This document shows positions 1 to 9,014 of a stretch of DNA of 64,000 nucleotides, one piece after another. Origin of the DNA: Mycobacterium sp. D16Q14 (lineage in GTDB: Bacteria > Actinomycetota > Actinomycetes > Mycobacteriales > Mycobacteriaceae); contig MAEX01000014.1 of assembly GCA_002013415.1 (NCBI GenBank), positions 88,489 to 152,488 on the forward strand, given 5' to 3'. A program made the position numbers and the translations under genes. Under the pieces are notes generated by a model. The model ran no database searches, had not been told where the DNA came from, and was given only the letters and a program-made list of their open reading frames with translations. Positions within the stretch are counted from its first letter, which is position 1, and every line of letters begins with the position of its first letter.

Positions 1-569
1 CCGTACCGGTGCGCGACGGACGCGAGTTCGGCCAACGGCAGCACCTCGCCGGTGACATTCGAAGCCCCGGTGACGGCCAGCAGTGCGGCGGGCCGGCGGG
101 CGAGCTCGTCAGCCAGCGCGGTGACGGTGTCCGCAACGGTGGCTCGATGCCCTACCACCCGGGCCGCATATCGCTGCCAGGTCAACAGGTTTGCGTGGTG
201 CTCGATATCGAGCACCACCACCTCACCCGGCACCGCCGAGGCGAGCAGATTCAACGAGTCGGTGGTGTTACGGGTAAAGATCACATGGTGGTCGGCGGCG
301 GCCCCGACGAAGCGTCCCACCATCTCACGGGCGCGCTCGTAGAGCGCCGTGCACACACGGGAGGCGTATCCGGCGCCACGATGCACACTGGCGTAATACG
401 GCAGCAGCTCGGTGACGCGATCCGCGACAGCACAGAGCGCGGGCGCGCTGGCCGCGTAGTCAAAATTGGCGTATCTGATCCAGCCACCTAGGGCCAGAGG
501 AACTTTGGTGTCGGCTCCCACCACACGCGCGGCCGGTTGCTCGGACCCAGATTGTTTGGACACTGGCAT
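1..569 (-). CDS. PLP-dependent class V aminotransferase / cysteine desulfurase-like protein (C-terminus cut by window edge)
   Basis: An open minus-strand frame runs from ATG at 569 off the left edge, giving 189 residues. It contains the hallmarks of the N-terminal half of class V aminotransferases: a DYAASAP stretch where the family has its substrate-contacting N-terminal motif, HRGAGYAS followed by an arginine, a TRNTTDSLNLLA cofactor-phosphate segment, and DIEHHANLLTW (the SufS/IscS 'E-H-x-A/S-N' region). The PLP lysine lies in the missing part. The family transfers amino groups or removes sulfur from cysteine. The class is clear but the substrate is not. ATG 569 has only a weak purine-rich stretch upstream, so the start is approximate. 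Confidence 0.75.
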   Translation of the reverse strand, partial: MPVSKQSGSEQPAARVVGADTKVPLALGGWIRYANFDYAASAPALCAVADRVTELLPYYASVHRGAGYASRVCTALYERAREMVGRFVGAAADHHVIFTRNTTDSLNLLASAVPGEVVVLDIEHHANLLTWQRYAARVVGHRATVADTVTALADELARRPAALLAVTGASNVTGEVLPLAELASVAHRY

Positions 570-871
570 GTGACATCCCATCTCACCGGACCCGCCCGGC
601 GAGTCCACGCTTGCCACGCCCGGTTGAGCGCGGCCAGGTCGTCACCTGGAGCACCCCGCCGTGGATGAGCCGCTTGCGCGAAGACAAACGGCATGGAGGA
701 GGGTTGCCGACCAGCTAGCCAGGGCTTATCGCTGGTACTCATGACCTGTGCGCAGTCTGCGCGCGGCCGCAGCCACCGTCAAGCGCATTGCGCAGGGTGA
801 TTTCAAATCCGCCGTGTCGGCTCGTGAATCCGGCCCGATTTTCCGATCCCCGCGCCATAGGGCAGACTGGC

Positions 872-985
872 GCGCGGAGGGGAGTATTCCTTCGCTGCGG
901 TGTCGTCATCACATCGGCCATTGTCGGACCGGTCGGTGCCGCAGGCCGGTCACCCGCCGGCGGAAGAGACCTCCGGCGTTTTGGC
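872..985 (+). ncRNA. yybP-ykoY manganese riboswitch upstream of terC
   Basis: The RNA carries the conserved yybP-ykoY elements in order: GGGGAGTA (879-886), GTCATCAC (about 904-911), and GCCGGCGGAAGAGACCTCC (about 956-974). The closing stem P1 pairs CGGAGG (875-880) with CCTCCG (970-975). The 3' P1 strand is part of ACCTCCGG (969-976), which is perfectly complementary to CCGGAGGT (988-995), the Shine-Dalgarno region of the next gene. P1 and SD sequestration exclude each other, so Mn2+ binding should free the ribosome site: a translational ON switch. Known members control Mn exporters and TerC/Alx-type genes. Ligand and mechanism are inferred from the family and from pairing done by eye. Confidence 0.85.
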
Positions 986-1001
986 GACCGGAGGTTATTT
1001 C

Positions 1002-1973
1002 ATGCAGGTATCGCAGCTCGAATGGATCATCACGCTGGCCGTCACGGTCGCGATCTTGCTGATCGACGTCGTGGTGATCGGCAGGCGGCCCCATGAACCC
1101 ACCGTCCGCGAAACCGCCACCGCCCTCAGCATCTACATAGGGCTCGCGGTGGCATTCGGCTTGTGGGTGTGGTTCTTCCACGGCAGCCAGTTCGGACTGG
1201 AGTTCTTCGCGGGCTGGCTCACCGAGTACAGCCTCTCGGTGGACAACCTGTTCATCTTCCTGATCATCATGGCCAGCTTCAAGGTGCCCCGGATCTATCA
1301 GCAAGAGGCCCTGTTGATCGGCATCATCCTGGCGCTGATTTTCCGCGGCATCTTCATCGCCCTCGGCGCGGTGGCCATCAACCAGTTCTCCTGGATCTTC
1401 TATCTGTTCGGCGCGTTCCTGGTGTACACCGCCGTCAACCTGGCACGCGACACCGAGCATGATGACGACGCCGACAACGCCGTGGTGCAGTTCGCCCGCA
1501 AGCACCTGCGGACCACCGATAAGTGGGACGGCCTGCGGCTGTGGGTCCGGGAAAACGGCACACGACTGATGACGCCGATGTTCCTGGTGATCGTCGCGCT
1601 GGGCACCACCGATCTTCTCTTCGCGCTCGACTCGATCCCCGCGATCTACGGGCTCACCAAGGAGCCCTACTTGGTGTTCACCGCCAACGTGTTCGCCCTC
1701 ATGGGTCTGCGCCAGCTGTACTTCCTGCTCGGCGACATGCTCAAGCGCCTGGTGTACCTGTCGCAGGGGCTGGCGTTCATCTTGTTCTTCATCGGCGTCA
1801 AGCTGATCCTGCACGCATTGCACGAGAACGAACTGCCGTTCATCAACGGCGGCGAGCCGGTCCATGTACCCGAGATCCCCACATTGGCCAGCCTTGCGGT
1901 GATCATCGTGACCCTGCTCATCACCACCGTCGCCAGCCTGTACAAGACCCGGCGCACTGCCAAAGAGGGCTAG
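1002..1973 (+). CDS. TerC/Alx family integral membrane protein, likely Mn2+ exporter
   Basis: This 323-residue protein has about nine hydrophobic segments. It carries the TerC signatures: an acidic SLSVDNLFIFLIIM segment near residue 80 and ALGTTDLLFALDSIPAIYG around residue 200. These conserved acidic residues in membrane helices are thought to carry the metal ion. Related proteins (Alx, MntP partners) export Mn2+ or load Mn into secreted enzymes. The start at 1002 has GGAGG eight bases upstream and lies just 3' of the yybP-ykoY riboswitch, which fits Mn-induced translation. An in-frame upstream start at 900 would put the riboswitch inside the coding sequence and is rejected. Confidence 0.92.
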   Translation: MQVSQLEWIITLAVTVAILLIDVVVIGRRPHEPTVRETATALSIYIGLAVAFGLWVWFFHGSQFGLEFFAGWLTEYSLSVDNLFIFLIIMASFKVPRIYQQEALLIGIILALIFRGIFIALGAVAINQFSWIFYLFGAFLVYTAVNLARDTEHDDDADNAVVQFARKHLRTTDKWDGLRLWVRENGTRLMTPMFLVIVALGTTDLLFALDSIPAIYGLTKEPYLVFTANVFALMGLRQLYFLLGDMLKRLVYLSQGLAFILFFIGVKLILHALHENELPFINGGEPVHVPEIPTLASLAVIIVTLLITTVASLYKTRRTAKEG

Positions 1974-2125
1974 GGCTCCACGCCGAAGGTCATCGAGATC
2001 ACCGCGGTGATGTCCCTGCCGACGGTCCACGTGTCGTAGCTACCGCCGTTCTTGGTGATGGTCTCGGCACGGGTGCGCGCGCCCTTGGCCGCCACAACAA
2101 GAATCTCGATCCGCAGGTCGGCCGG
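1970..2125 (-). pseudogene. C-terminal gene remnant, convergent with terC
   Basis: A minus-strand frame of 51 codons ends at a TAG that overlaps the terC stop codon in CTAG. Its codons have the strong GC-third-position bias of real mycobacterial genes (it reads ADLRIEILVVAAKG and then RDITAVISMTFGVEP). It is closed upstream by an in-frame TAG at 2126-2128 and has no start with a ribosome site. This looks like the tail of an old convergent gene whose 5' part was lost. The family is not recognised. Confidence 0.35.
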
Positions 2126-2353
2126 CTAGGTGTACAGATACCGCAGCGCGTCGGATCGGATGGGGATTCTCCTGCTCCGGTACCGGACAGATCGGCCGGT
2201 GGACCACCGTGGCAAACTTAGGGGCCACGGGATCACCGTGCCCGACGGACCACTTCCGCGCGGCGACGAGCCTAGCCGCACCCGGACCGATAGGCTCGCT
2301 ACGGTACCCCTCCAGGCCCACAGAAACCGACGCGGAAACTAACGAGGAGCAGC

Positions 2354-5300
2354 GTGACCGGCCCCGACGAGTCACCCACCAACCGCGCGCACGAAGAGTC
2401 CTCCGAGGCCGTCGCACATGAAACCCCGGCCCACCCGGTGCCTCCGCAGTACCTGCTCGGCAGGTCAGCCCCTCCGGCCCGGACCCTGATCGACATCCTC
2501 TACTCCACCGCCGCGGAGCACCCCGACGCGCCCGCCATCGATGACGGCACCATCCAGCTGACGTACTCCGAGCTCATCGTTGACGTCGAGGCAAGTGTCG
2601 AATGGCTCGGCACTCGGGGAATCGGGCGCGGTGATCGCGTCGGGATCCGGATGCCCTCGGGCAGCTACTCGCTCTATGTGGCGATCCTGGCGACACTGGC
2701 CGCGGGAGCCGCATACGTTCCCGTCGACGCCGACGATCCCGAAGAACGCGCGGCGCTGGTGTTCGGCGAGGCACAGGTCGCCGCCGTGATCACCCCGGAC
2801 GGTCTGGTTCGTGGACCCGGTTCGTCACGAGGCTGGCGCGCCACCAAACCGACGCCGCGCGACGACGCCTGGATCATCTTCACCTCGGGTTCCACCGGCA
2901 CCCCCAAAGGCGTAGCGGTGACGCATCGCAACGCAGCCGCCTTTGTCGACGCCGAAGCGCAAATGTTCTTGCAGGACAACCCAATTGGTCCCGATGACCG
3001 AGTGCTCGCCGGACTATCCGTGGCCTTCGACGCCTCCTGCGAAGAGATGTGGCTCGCGTGGCGCTACGGCGCCTGCCTGGTACCCGCACCGCGGTCCCTG
3101 GTCCGCAGCGGCATGGATTTGGGTCCCTGGCTGGTGTCCCGCGATGTCACCGTGGTGTCGACGGTGCCCACCCTGGCCGCACTGTGGCCGGCGGAGGCGC
3201 TGGAGGCGGTGCGGCTGCTGATTTTCGGCGGCGAGGCCTGCCCACCGGATCTGGCCGAACGGCTGGCCACCGGTGAAGACGGTGCCGCCCGCGAGGTGTG
3301 GAACACCTACGGCCCCACCGAGGCGACCGTGGTGGCATGTGCGGCACGACTGGACGGGGTCAGCCCCGTCAGTATCGGGTTACCGCTTCCGGGCTGGGAT
3401 CTGGCAGTCGTGGATGCGCAGGGCAACCAGGTCGGCTACGGCGAGGTCGGTGAACTGGTCATCGGCGGCGTTGGCTTGGCCAAGTACCTCGACCCCGACA
3501 AGGATGCCGAAAAGTACGCTGCTTTAAATACTTTGGGATGGTCGCGGGCCTACCGTAGCGGTGACCTGGTGCGCCTGGAACCCGACGGGTTGTACTTCCA
3601 GGGCCGCGCCGATGACCAAGTGAAGGTCGGTGGCCGCCGTATCGAACTCGGCGAGGTGGACGCGGCGCTGGTCAACCTGCCCGGCGTGAGCGGCGGCGCG
3701 GCCGCGGTGCGCAAGACCGCCAGCGGCACCCCGCTGCTGGTCGGCTACATCGCCAGCGCCGACCCCAACTTCGATATCGCCGCAGCCCGCGCGAGCCTGG
3801 CCGAGTCACTTCCGGCCGCGCTGGTGCCGCGACTGGTGAAACTTGACGAACTGCCCACGCGCACTTCGGGAAAGGTCGACCGCAACGCACTGCCATGGCC
3901 GCCACCGGGCGCGGATACCGACGACGACGCCGCCGAATTGGGCGGCACCATGGGCTGGCTCGCCGGATTGTGGCGAGACATCCTGGCGGCCACGGTCGAC
4001 GGACCTGAGGCCGACTTCTTCGCTCTCGGTGGAGGATCGCTCTCCGCGGCACAGCTGGTCGCGGCGTTGCGGCAGCGCTACCCGCAGGTGACCGTCGCGA
4101 ACCTGTACGACCAGCCACGACTCGGATCACTGGCCACCTATCTGGATGAGCTGGCACCTTCCATCGAGGTCGAACCCCGGATCGTGAAGCCGGTACCGCG
4201 GATGACCGAGCTGGCGCAGGTGGTGGCAACGCTTCCGCTGACCACCCTCACGGGTCTGCAATGGGCGACCTGGCTCGCTTTGGCCAACAACGTATTCGCA
4301 ATGTTCAGCGATGTGCCATGGCTGGTAACGGTCAACTGGTGGGTGCTGCTGGCGGCGTTCGTTCTCTTCATCACTCCCCTGGGCCGCATGAGCATCACCG
4401 TCGTCGGGGCACGGCTACTGCTGTCCGGGGTCAAGCCCGGGACATACGAGCGCGGCGGAAGTGTGCATCTGCGGGTGTGGATCGCCGACCGGCTGGCCGC
4501 CGCCAGCGGCGCCGAGAACCTCTCCGGCGCACCGTGGATGGTTTATTACGCCAGGGCGTTGGGTGCACGTGTGGGTAGCGGTGTCGACCTGCATTCATCT
4601 CCGCCCGTGACGGGTTGGCTCCAGCTTGGCGACCGCAGTTCCATCGAACCTGAAGTTGACTTGTCCGGGCATTGGGTTGACGGGGACAAGTTTCATGTCG
4701 GCCCCATCGTCATCGGCGAGGATGCCACCGTCGGGGCCCGCACCACCCTGCTACCGGGAGCGGTCATCGGCAAGAACGCCGATGTCGCACCGGGTTCCGG
4801 TGTCGTCGGCAGAGTCAAGAACGGCCAGTACTGGAAGGGCTCACCGGCCGTGAAGTCGGGCAAGGCCCGCCATCCCTGGCCGGATTACCGTCCGCCCCGA
4901 GCCGGGCAATGGGTACCGATCTACGGGGTGACATCGATCCTGCTGGGCGGACTGCCCTTGCTCGCGCTGGCCGCCGGGCTGGGCGTGGTGGCCTTTGGCA
5001 TCCGGAACACTGCGACGATTTGTGAAGCCGTGGCGCCCGCGCTCATCTGGACGCCCGGCGCGGCGCTGGTCAGCGTGATCGTATACGCCGCCATCACCGT
5101 TGCACTGGTGCGACTGATGTCGATCGGCGTGCACGAGGGCTATCACCCCGTCCGCAGCCGGCAGGGATGGCAAATGTGGGCCACCGAACGCCTGATGGAC
5201 GCGGCCCGCAACTACTTGTTCCCCATCTACGCCAGCCAACTGACCCCATGGTGGCTGCGCGTCCTGGGCGCGAAAATCGGCAAGGACACCGAGATTTCGA

Positions 5301-6358
5301 CAGCCCTGCTGATACCGAAGTTCACCGAGGTCGACGACGGCGCGTTCCTTGCCGACGACACCATGGTCGCGTCCTATGAGTTGGGCGGCGGTTGGATCCA
5401 CATCGCCAAGGCCCGAATCGGCAAGCGCGCATTTCTGGGGAACTCGGGGATTACCCAGCCCGGCCGCAAGGTACCCAATGACGCGCTGGTCGCCGTCCTC
5501 TCTGCGACTCCCCACAAGGCCAAGTCGGGTTCGTCGTGGATCGGTAGCCCGCCAAAGCGACTACGCCGCAAGGCCGACGGCGCAGATTCCGCGCTGACAT
5601 TCGAGCCGCCCTTCCGGCTCAAGGTCATGCGGGGCATCGTGGAGACGTGCCGCATCATCCCGATCATCGTGACGTTCGGGATCGGAGTCGGGGTACTTCT
5701 GGCCTTGCAGACCATCGCCATCCGGTTCAATTTCTGGGCCGCGGGCGCACTCAGTGGCGTGGTGCTGCTGATCGCCGGCGCCTTGGCCGGCGTGGTGAGC
5801 GTGGTCGCCAAGTGGGCGGTGGTCGGGCGCACCAAAGCTGTGGAGAAACCCCTCTGGTCCTCGTTCGTCTGGCGTAATGAGGTTGCCGATACGTTCGTGG
5901 AAACCGTTGCTGCCGTGTGGTTTGCGCGTGCCGCGTCGGGAACGGTGATGCAGAACTGGTGGCTGCGCGGCCTGGGCGCAAAGATCGGCCGCGGAGTGTG
6001 GTGCGAGACGTACTGGCTGCCCGAGGCCGATCTGGTGACCCTAGGTAGGGGCGCGACCGTGAACCGCGGCTGCGTGGTGCAGACACACCTGTTCCACGAC
6101 CGGATCATGCGGATGGACACCGTGGTCCTCGGCGAGGGCGCCACCCTCGGACCACATTGCGTAGCGCTTCCCGCCGCCGAGCTAGGGGCCGGCGCCACCG
6201 TCGGGCCTGCCTCGCTGGTGGTCCGTGGTGACGTCGTCCCGCCGTCAACCAGGTGGCAGGGCAACCCCATTTCTCCATGGGGCAAGTTGGATCCGATGGC
6301 ACCGAAGAAGCCCAAGGGCGGCAAGGCTTCCCCAAGTAAGAACTCCGGGGCCGCATGA
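2354..6358 (+). CDS. Pls/PosA-like single-module nonribosomal peptide synthetase with membrane-embedded acyltransferase-type repeats
   Basis: This is a 1334-residue protein. An adenylation domain (about residues 45-515) has FTSGSTGTPKG (176-186), FDASCEE, NTYGPTEAT, and a YRSGDLVRLEPDG/GRADDQVKVGGRR pair. A carrier domain follows, with phosphopantetheine serine 562 in GGGSLS. The rest has pairs of membrane segments alternating with hexapeptide-repeat (left-handed beta-helix) stretches, for example GEDATVGARTTLLPGAVIG. This layout matches epsilon-poly-lysine synthetase-type enzymes, which polymerise one amino acid at the membrane without a thioesterase. GTG 2354 has GAGGAG upstream. It overlaps the M1 peptidase by 4 bases. 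The monomer cannot be read by eye, so a poly-amino-acid product is inference. Confidence 0.85.
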   Translation: MTGPDESPTNRAHEESSEAVAHETPAHPVPPQYLLGRSAPPARTLIDILYSTAAEHPDAPAIDDGTIQLTYSELIVDVEASVEWLGTRGIGRGDRVGIRMPSGSYSLYVAILATLAAGAAYVPVDADDPEERAALVFGEAQVAAVITPDGLVRGPGSSRGWRATKPTPRDDAWIIFTSGSTGTPKGVAVTHRNAAAFVDAEAQMFLQDNPIGPDDRVLAGLSVAFDASCEEMWLAWRYGACLVPAPRSLVRSGMDLGPWLVSRDVTVVSTVPTLAALWPAEALEAVRLLIFGGEACPPDLAERLATGEDGAAREVWNTYGPTEATVVACAARLDGVSPVSIGLPLPGWDLAVVDAQGNQVGYGEVGELVIGGVGLAKYLDPDKDAEKYAALNTLGWSRAYRSGDLVRLEPDGLYFQGRADDQVKVGGRRIELGEVDAALVNLPGVSGGAAAVRKTASGTPLLVGYIASADPNFDIAAARASLAESLPAALVPRLVKLDELPTRTSGKVDRNALPWPPPGADTDDDAAELGGTMGWLAGLWRDILAATVDGPEADFFALGGGSLSAAQLVAALRQRYPQVTVANLYDQPRLGSLATYLDELAPSIEVEPRIVKPVPRMTELAQVVATLPLTTLTGLQWATWLALANNVFAMFSDVPWLVTVNWWVLLAAFVLFITPLGRMSITVVGARLLLSGVKPGTYERGGSVHLRVWIADRLAAASGAENLSGAPWMVYYARALGARVGSGVDLHSSPPVTGWLQLGDRSSIEPEVDLSGHWVDGDKFHVGPIVIGEDATVGARTTLLPGAVIGKNADVAPGSGVVGRVKNGQYWKGSPAVKSGKARHPWPDYRPPRAGQWVPIYGVTSILLGGLPLLALAAGLGVVAFGIRNTATICEAVAPALIWTPGAALVSVIVYAAITVALVRLMSIGVHEGYHPVRSRQGWQMWATERLMDAARNYLFPIYASQLTPWWLRVLGAKIGKDTEISTALLIPKFTEVDDGAFLADDTMVASYELGGGWIHIAKARIGKRAFLGNSGITQPGRKVPNDALVAVLSATPHKAKSGSSWIGSPPKRLRRKADGADSALTFEPPFRLKVMRGIVETCRIIPIIVTFGIGVGVLLALQTIAIRFNFWAAGALSGVVLLIAGALAGVVSVVAKWAVVGRTKAVEKPLWSSFVWRNEVADTFVETVAAVWFARAASGTVMQNWWLRGLGAKIGRGVWCETYWLPEADLVTLGRGATVNRGCVVQTHLFHDRIMRMDTVVLGEGATLGPHCVALPAAELGAGATVGPASLVVRGDVVPPSTRWQGNPISPWGKLDPMAPKKPKGGKASPSKNSGAA

Positions 6359-7707
6359 CCAAGCCAGGCAAAAAGGCAGCCAAAAGGCTCCCCCCACGGC
6401 CTCCGATTATCGACCCCTACCTGCCACAGAACGGTAATTACGGGTATCGGGTGTCCCGCTACGAGCTGGACCTCGAATACAAGGTGGCCATCAACCGGCT
6501 GACCGGTACCGCGACGGTCACGGCAGTCAGCCTCGCCACCCTCAAGGAATTCACCCTCGACCTCGCCGACGCTCTCGGCGTCTCGAAGGTGACCGTGAAT
6601 GGCAGGCGTCCAACACATTTCGGGCATCGTGCCGGAAAGATCACCATCAAGCTGGCCACCGGCATCCCGGCCGGAGCCGCCATGACCATCGTTATCCGAT
6701 ACGGCGGATCACCCCGCCCCATCAACAGCATGTGGGGAGACGTCGGGTTCGAGGAGCTGTCCAACGGCGTGCTGGTGGCCGGACAGCCGAACGGCGCGGC
6801 GTCCTGGTTCCCGTGCGACGATCACCCCAGCTCCAAGGCAAGCTATCGGTTTGTCATCAGCAGCGACAGCCCGTACTGCGTTGTGTCCAACGGCGAGTTG
6901 GTATCACGGCGAGTCCGGGCCGCACACACGACCTGGACCTATGAGCAGCCCGAGCCGATGGCGCCCTACCTCGCGACGCTGCAGATCGGGGATTACCAAA
7001 CCGTCAAGCTCGCCAAGAACCCGATCTCGATGAACGCCGCGCTCCCGTCGCGGCTGCATGAGCGGTTCACACACGACTTCGGCAGGCAGCCGCAGATGAT
7101 GAAGCTGTTCATCAAACAGTTCGGCCCGTACCCATTCGACGCCGGGTACACCGTGGTGGTCACCGATGACGAGCTCGATATTCCGCTGGAGGCACAAGGT
7201 ATTTCGGTGTTCGGTGCCAATCATTGCGATGGGGAGCGGCGCTCCGAGCGACTGGTGGCGCATGAGCTGGCGCACCAGTGGTTCGGCAACAGTGTCACCG
7301 CGCGCCGCTGGCGCGACATCTGGCTCCACGAAGGGTTTGCCTGTTACGCCGAATGGCTGTGGTCCGAGGAGTCCGGTGGGCCGTCGGCCGATGCCCGCGC
7401 CCGCCACTACCACCAAAAACTCAAGGACCTCCCCCAAGATCTGATCCTGGCCGACCCCGGCCCGCAACTGATGTTCGACGATCGCGTGTACAAGCGTGGA
7501 GCATTGACATTGCACACGTTGCGATTACGGCTCGGCGATACGAAATTCTTTGCACTGCTGCAAGACTGGACCACCCGATACCGGCACAGCACCGTCATCA
7601 CCGACGACTTCACGGGCCTGGCGGCCGGTTACGCCGACGAATCGCTGCGGCCGCTGTGGACCGCGTGGCTGTACGAGAAGCAGCTCCCGCCCCTGGACCG
7701 GAAGTGA
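6355..7707 (+). CDS. M1 family zinc metallopeptidase (aminopeptidase N-like, short form)
   Basis: This is a 450-residue cytosolic protein with no signal peptide. The zinc site is complete: H303-E304-L-A-H307 followed by E326 in WLHEGFACYAEW. The YKRGALTLHTLR segment supplies the conserved tyrosine region. It is much shorter than PepN (about 870 residues) and lacks the long C-terminal helical domain, as in the compact M1 proteins of actinobacteria. The usual GAMEN exopeptidase motif is replaced by sequence around QGISVFGANHC. It starts inside the stop codon of the peptide synthetase gene, so the two are translationally coupled. It may trim the peptide product or its precursor, which is inference from the neighbourhood. 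Confidence 0.88.
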   Translation: MTKPGKKAAKRLPPRPPIIDPYLPQNGNYGYRVSRYELDLEYKVAINRLTGTATVTAVSLATLKEFTLDLADALGVSKVTVNGRRPTHFGHRAGKITIKLATGIPAGAAMTIVIRYGGSPRPINSMWGDVGFEELSNGVLVAGQPNGAASWFPCDDHPSSKASYRFVISSDSPYCVVSNGELVSRRVRAAHTTWTYEQPEPMAPYLATLQIGDYQTVKLAKNPISMNAALPSRLHERFTHDFGRQPQMMKLFIKQFGPYPFDAGYTVVVTDDELDIPLEAQGISVFGANHCDGERRSERLVAHELAHQWFGNSVTARRWRDIWLHEGFACYAEWLWSEESGGPSADARARHYHQKLKDLPQDLILADPGPQLMFDDRVYKRGALTLHTLRLRLGDTKFFALLQDWTTRYRHSTVITDDFTGLAAGYADESLRPLWTAWLYEKQLPPLDRK

Positions 7708-8996
7708 CCGACGCCGGCCCCACCGAGTTTGAACCTCTCCGCCCGAGCGGCTCATCGGTCCGCTCCAGCGTCGCACGGATCGGCGTGGCCACCGCCATCA
7801 GCGCGATCTGCGGTTACACCGTGCTGTACTTGGCGGCCCGCGAGTTGGGGCCCGCGTCGTTCTCGGTGTTCGGAGTCTTCTGGGGCGCATTCGGTTTGGT
7901 GACCGGCGCGGCCAACGGGCTACTGCAGGAGACCACCCGCGAAGTGCGGCTGTCGCTGGCGCAGCGTGAACGGTCACCACTGGCCACCACCCTGCCGATC
8001 AGGATCGCCGTGGCCTTCGCCATCGCCTCCGCCATCGGGATCGTCGGCACCGCACCACTGTGGGCGGCTCATGTGTTCACCGAGTTTCGTTGGCTCAGTG
8101 TGGCATTGCTTGCGGGCGGGCTCGCCGGGTTCTGCATGCACGCGACCACCCTGGGCGCCCTGGCCGGGTCGAACCGGTGGACTCAGTACGGCGTTCTCAT
8201 GGTGACCGATGCGGGAATCCGCTTAGTGGTGGCGGTTGTCACCTTCGTAGCCGCCGTCGGGCTCGTCGGGTATCTGTGGGCGACAGTCGCGGGATCGATG
8301 TCCTGGTTACTGCTCACCGTGGTCTCAAAGCCGACCCGCGAGGCGCTCACGGTGCCCGCACTCGTCGATACCATGGGGTTCCTGCGCGGTGCCCGGCATT
8401 CGATCGCCGCAGCCGCGGCCAGCGCGGTACTGGTGATGGGCTTCCCGGTGCTGTTGCAGTCAACGACAGGCGATCTCGGCCCCACCGGCGGCGTGGTGAT
8501 CCTGGCCGTCACCTTGACTCGTGCGCCGCTATTGGTGCCGCTGACAGCGCTGCAGGGCAACCTCATAGCCCATTTCGTGGATGAGCGGGATCGGCGCCTC
8601 AGTGCACTTATCACCCCGGCCGCCATCATCATCGGTGTGGGAGCGGTAGGCATCACGCTCGCCGCGACCGTTGGCCCCTGGTTGCTGCGGACGGTGTTCG
8701 ATCCCGCATACCAGGCGGGTGGTCCGCTCCTGGGCTGGTTGACCGCCGGCGCGGTGATGATCGCCTTACTGACGCTGACCGGGGCGGCCACCGTCGCTCA
8801 TGCCCGCCATCTGGCCTATTCGGCGGGATGGGTTGGGGCCACCGTGGTCTCGGCGCTCCTGCTGCTCTTGCCGCTCGATTTGGAGGAGCGGACCGTGATC
8901 GCGTTGATAGTCGGACCGGTCGTCGGAATCGTCGTGCATGTGGCCGCGCTCGCCTTCTGGCGGGACCCGGAGACCGACGCGGACATCATCGACTGA
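7704..8996 (+). CDS. Multi-spanning membrane protein of the polysaccharide flippase (Wzx/MATE-like) type
   Basis: GTG 7704 overlaps the stop of the peptidase gene (GTGA), making a three-gene operon. The 430-residue product has about 12 hydrophobic segments with short charged loops, opening with SISAICGYTVLYLAARELG-type sequence (residues about 30-50). This resembles the first helices of oligosaccharide/lipid flippases. The likely role is moving a lipid-linked or peptide product across the membrane. In this operon the candidate cargo is the polymer made by the Pls-like synthetase. The fold assignment rests on topology and local similarity only, with no diagnostic catalytic motif. Confidence 0.7.
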   Translation: MTDAGPTEFEPLRPSGSSVRSSVARIGVATAISAICGYTVLYLAARELGPASFSVFGVFWGAFGLVTGAANGLLQETTREVRLSLAQRERSPLATTLPIRIAVAFAIASAIGIVGTAPLWAAHVFTEFRWLSVALLAGGLAGFCMHATTLGALAGSNRWTQYGVLMVTDAGIRLVVAVVTFVAAVGLVGYLWATVAGSMSWLLLTVVSKPTREALTVPALVDTMGFLRGARHSIAAAAASAVLVMGFPVLLQSTTGDLGPTGGVVILAVTLTRAPLLVPLTALQGNLIAHFVDERDRRLSALITPAAIIIGVGAVGITLAATVGPWLLRTVFDPAYQAGGPLLGWLTAGAVMIALLTLTGAATVAHARHLAYSAGWVGATVVSALLLLLPLDLEERTVIALIVGPVVGIVVHVAALAFWRDPETDADIID

Positions 8997-9014
8997 GTGC
9001 GTCGGCCGGCACCC

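Noticed and set aside
488..742. An 84-codon minus-strand frame overlapping the start of the class V aminotransferase
   Set aside because: Its third-position GC is well below that of neighbouring genes, it overlaps the aminotransferase by 82 bases, and no ribosome site is clear. I treat 570-871 as non-coding until the riboswitch.
909..2030. Long minus-strand frame antisense to terC
   Set aside because: Composed of His/Gln/Glu-rich sequence typical of an antisense shadow of a high-GC gene. The plus strand has clear TerC motifs.
5374..6627. 417-codon minus-strand frame opposite the peptide synthetase and peptidase
   Set aside because: Low-complexity Pro/Thr/Arg composition and no motif. The plus-strand genes explain the bias.
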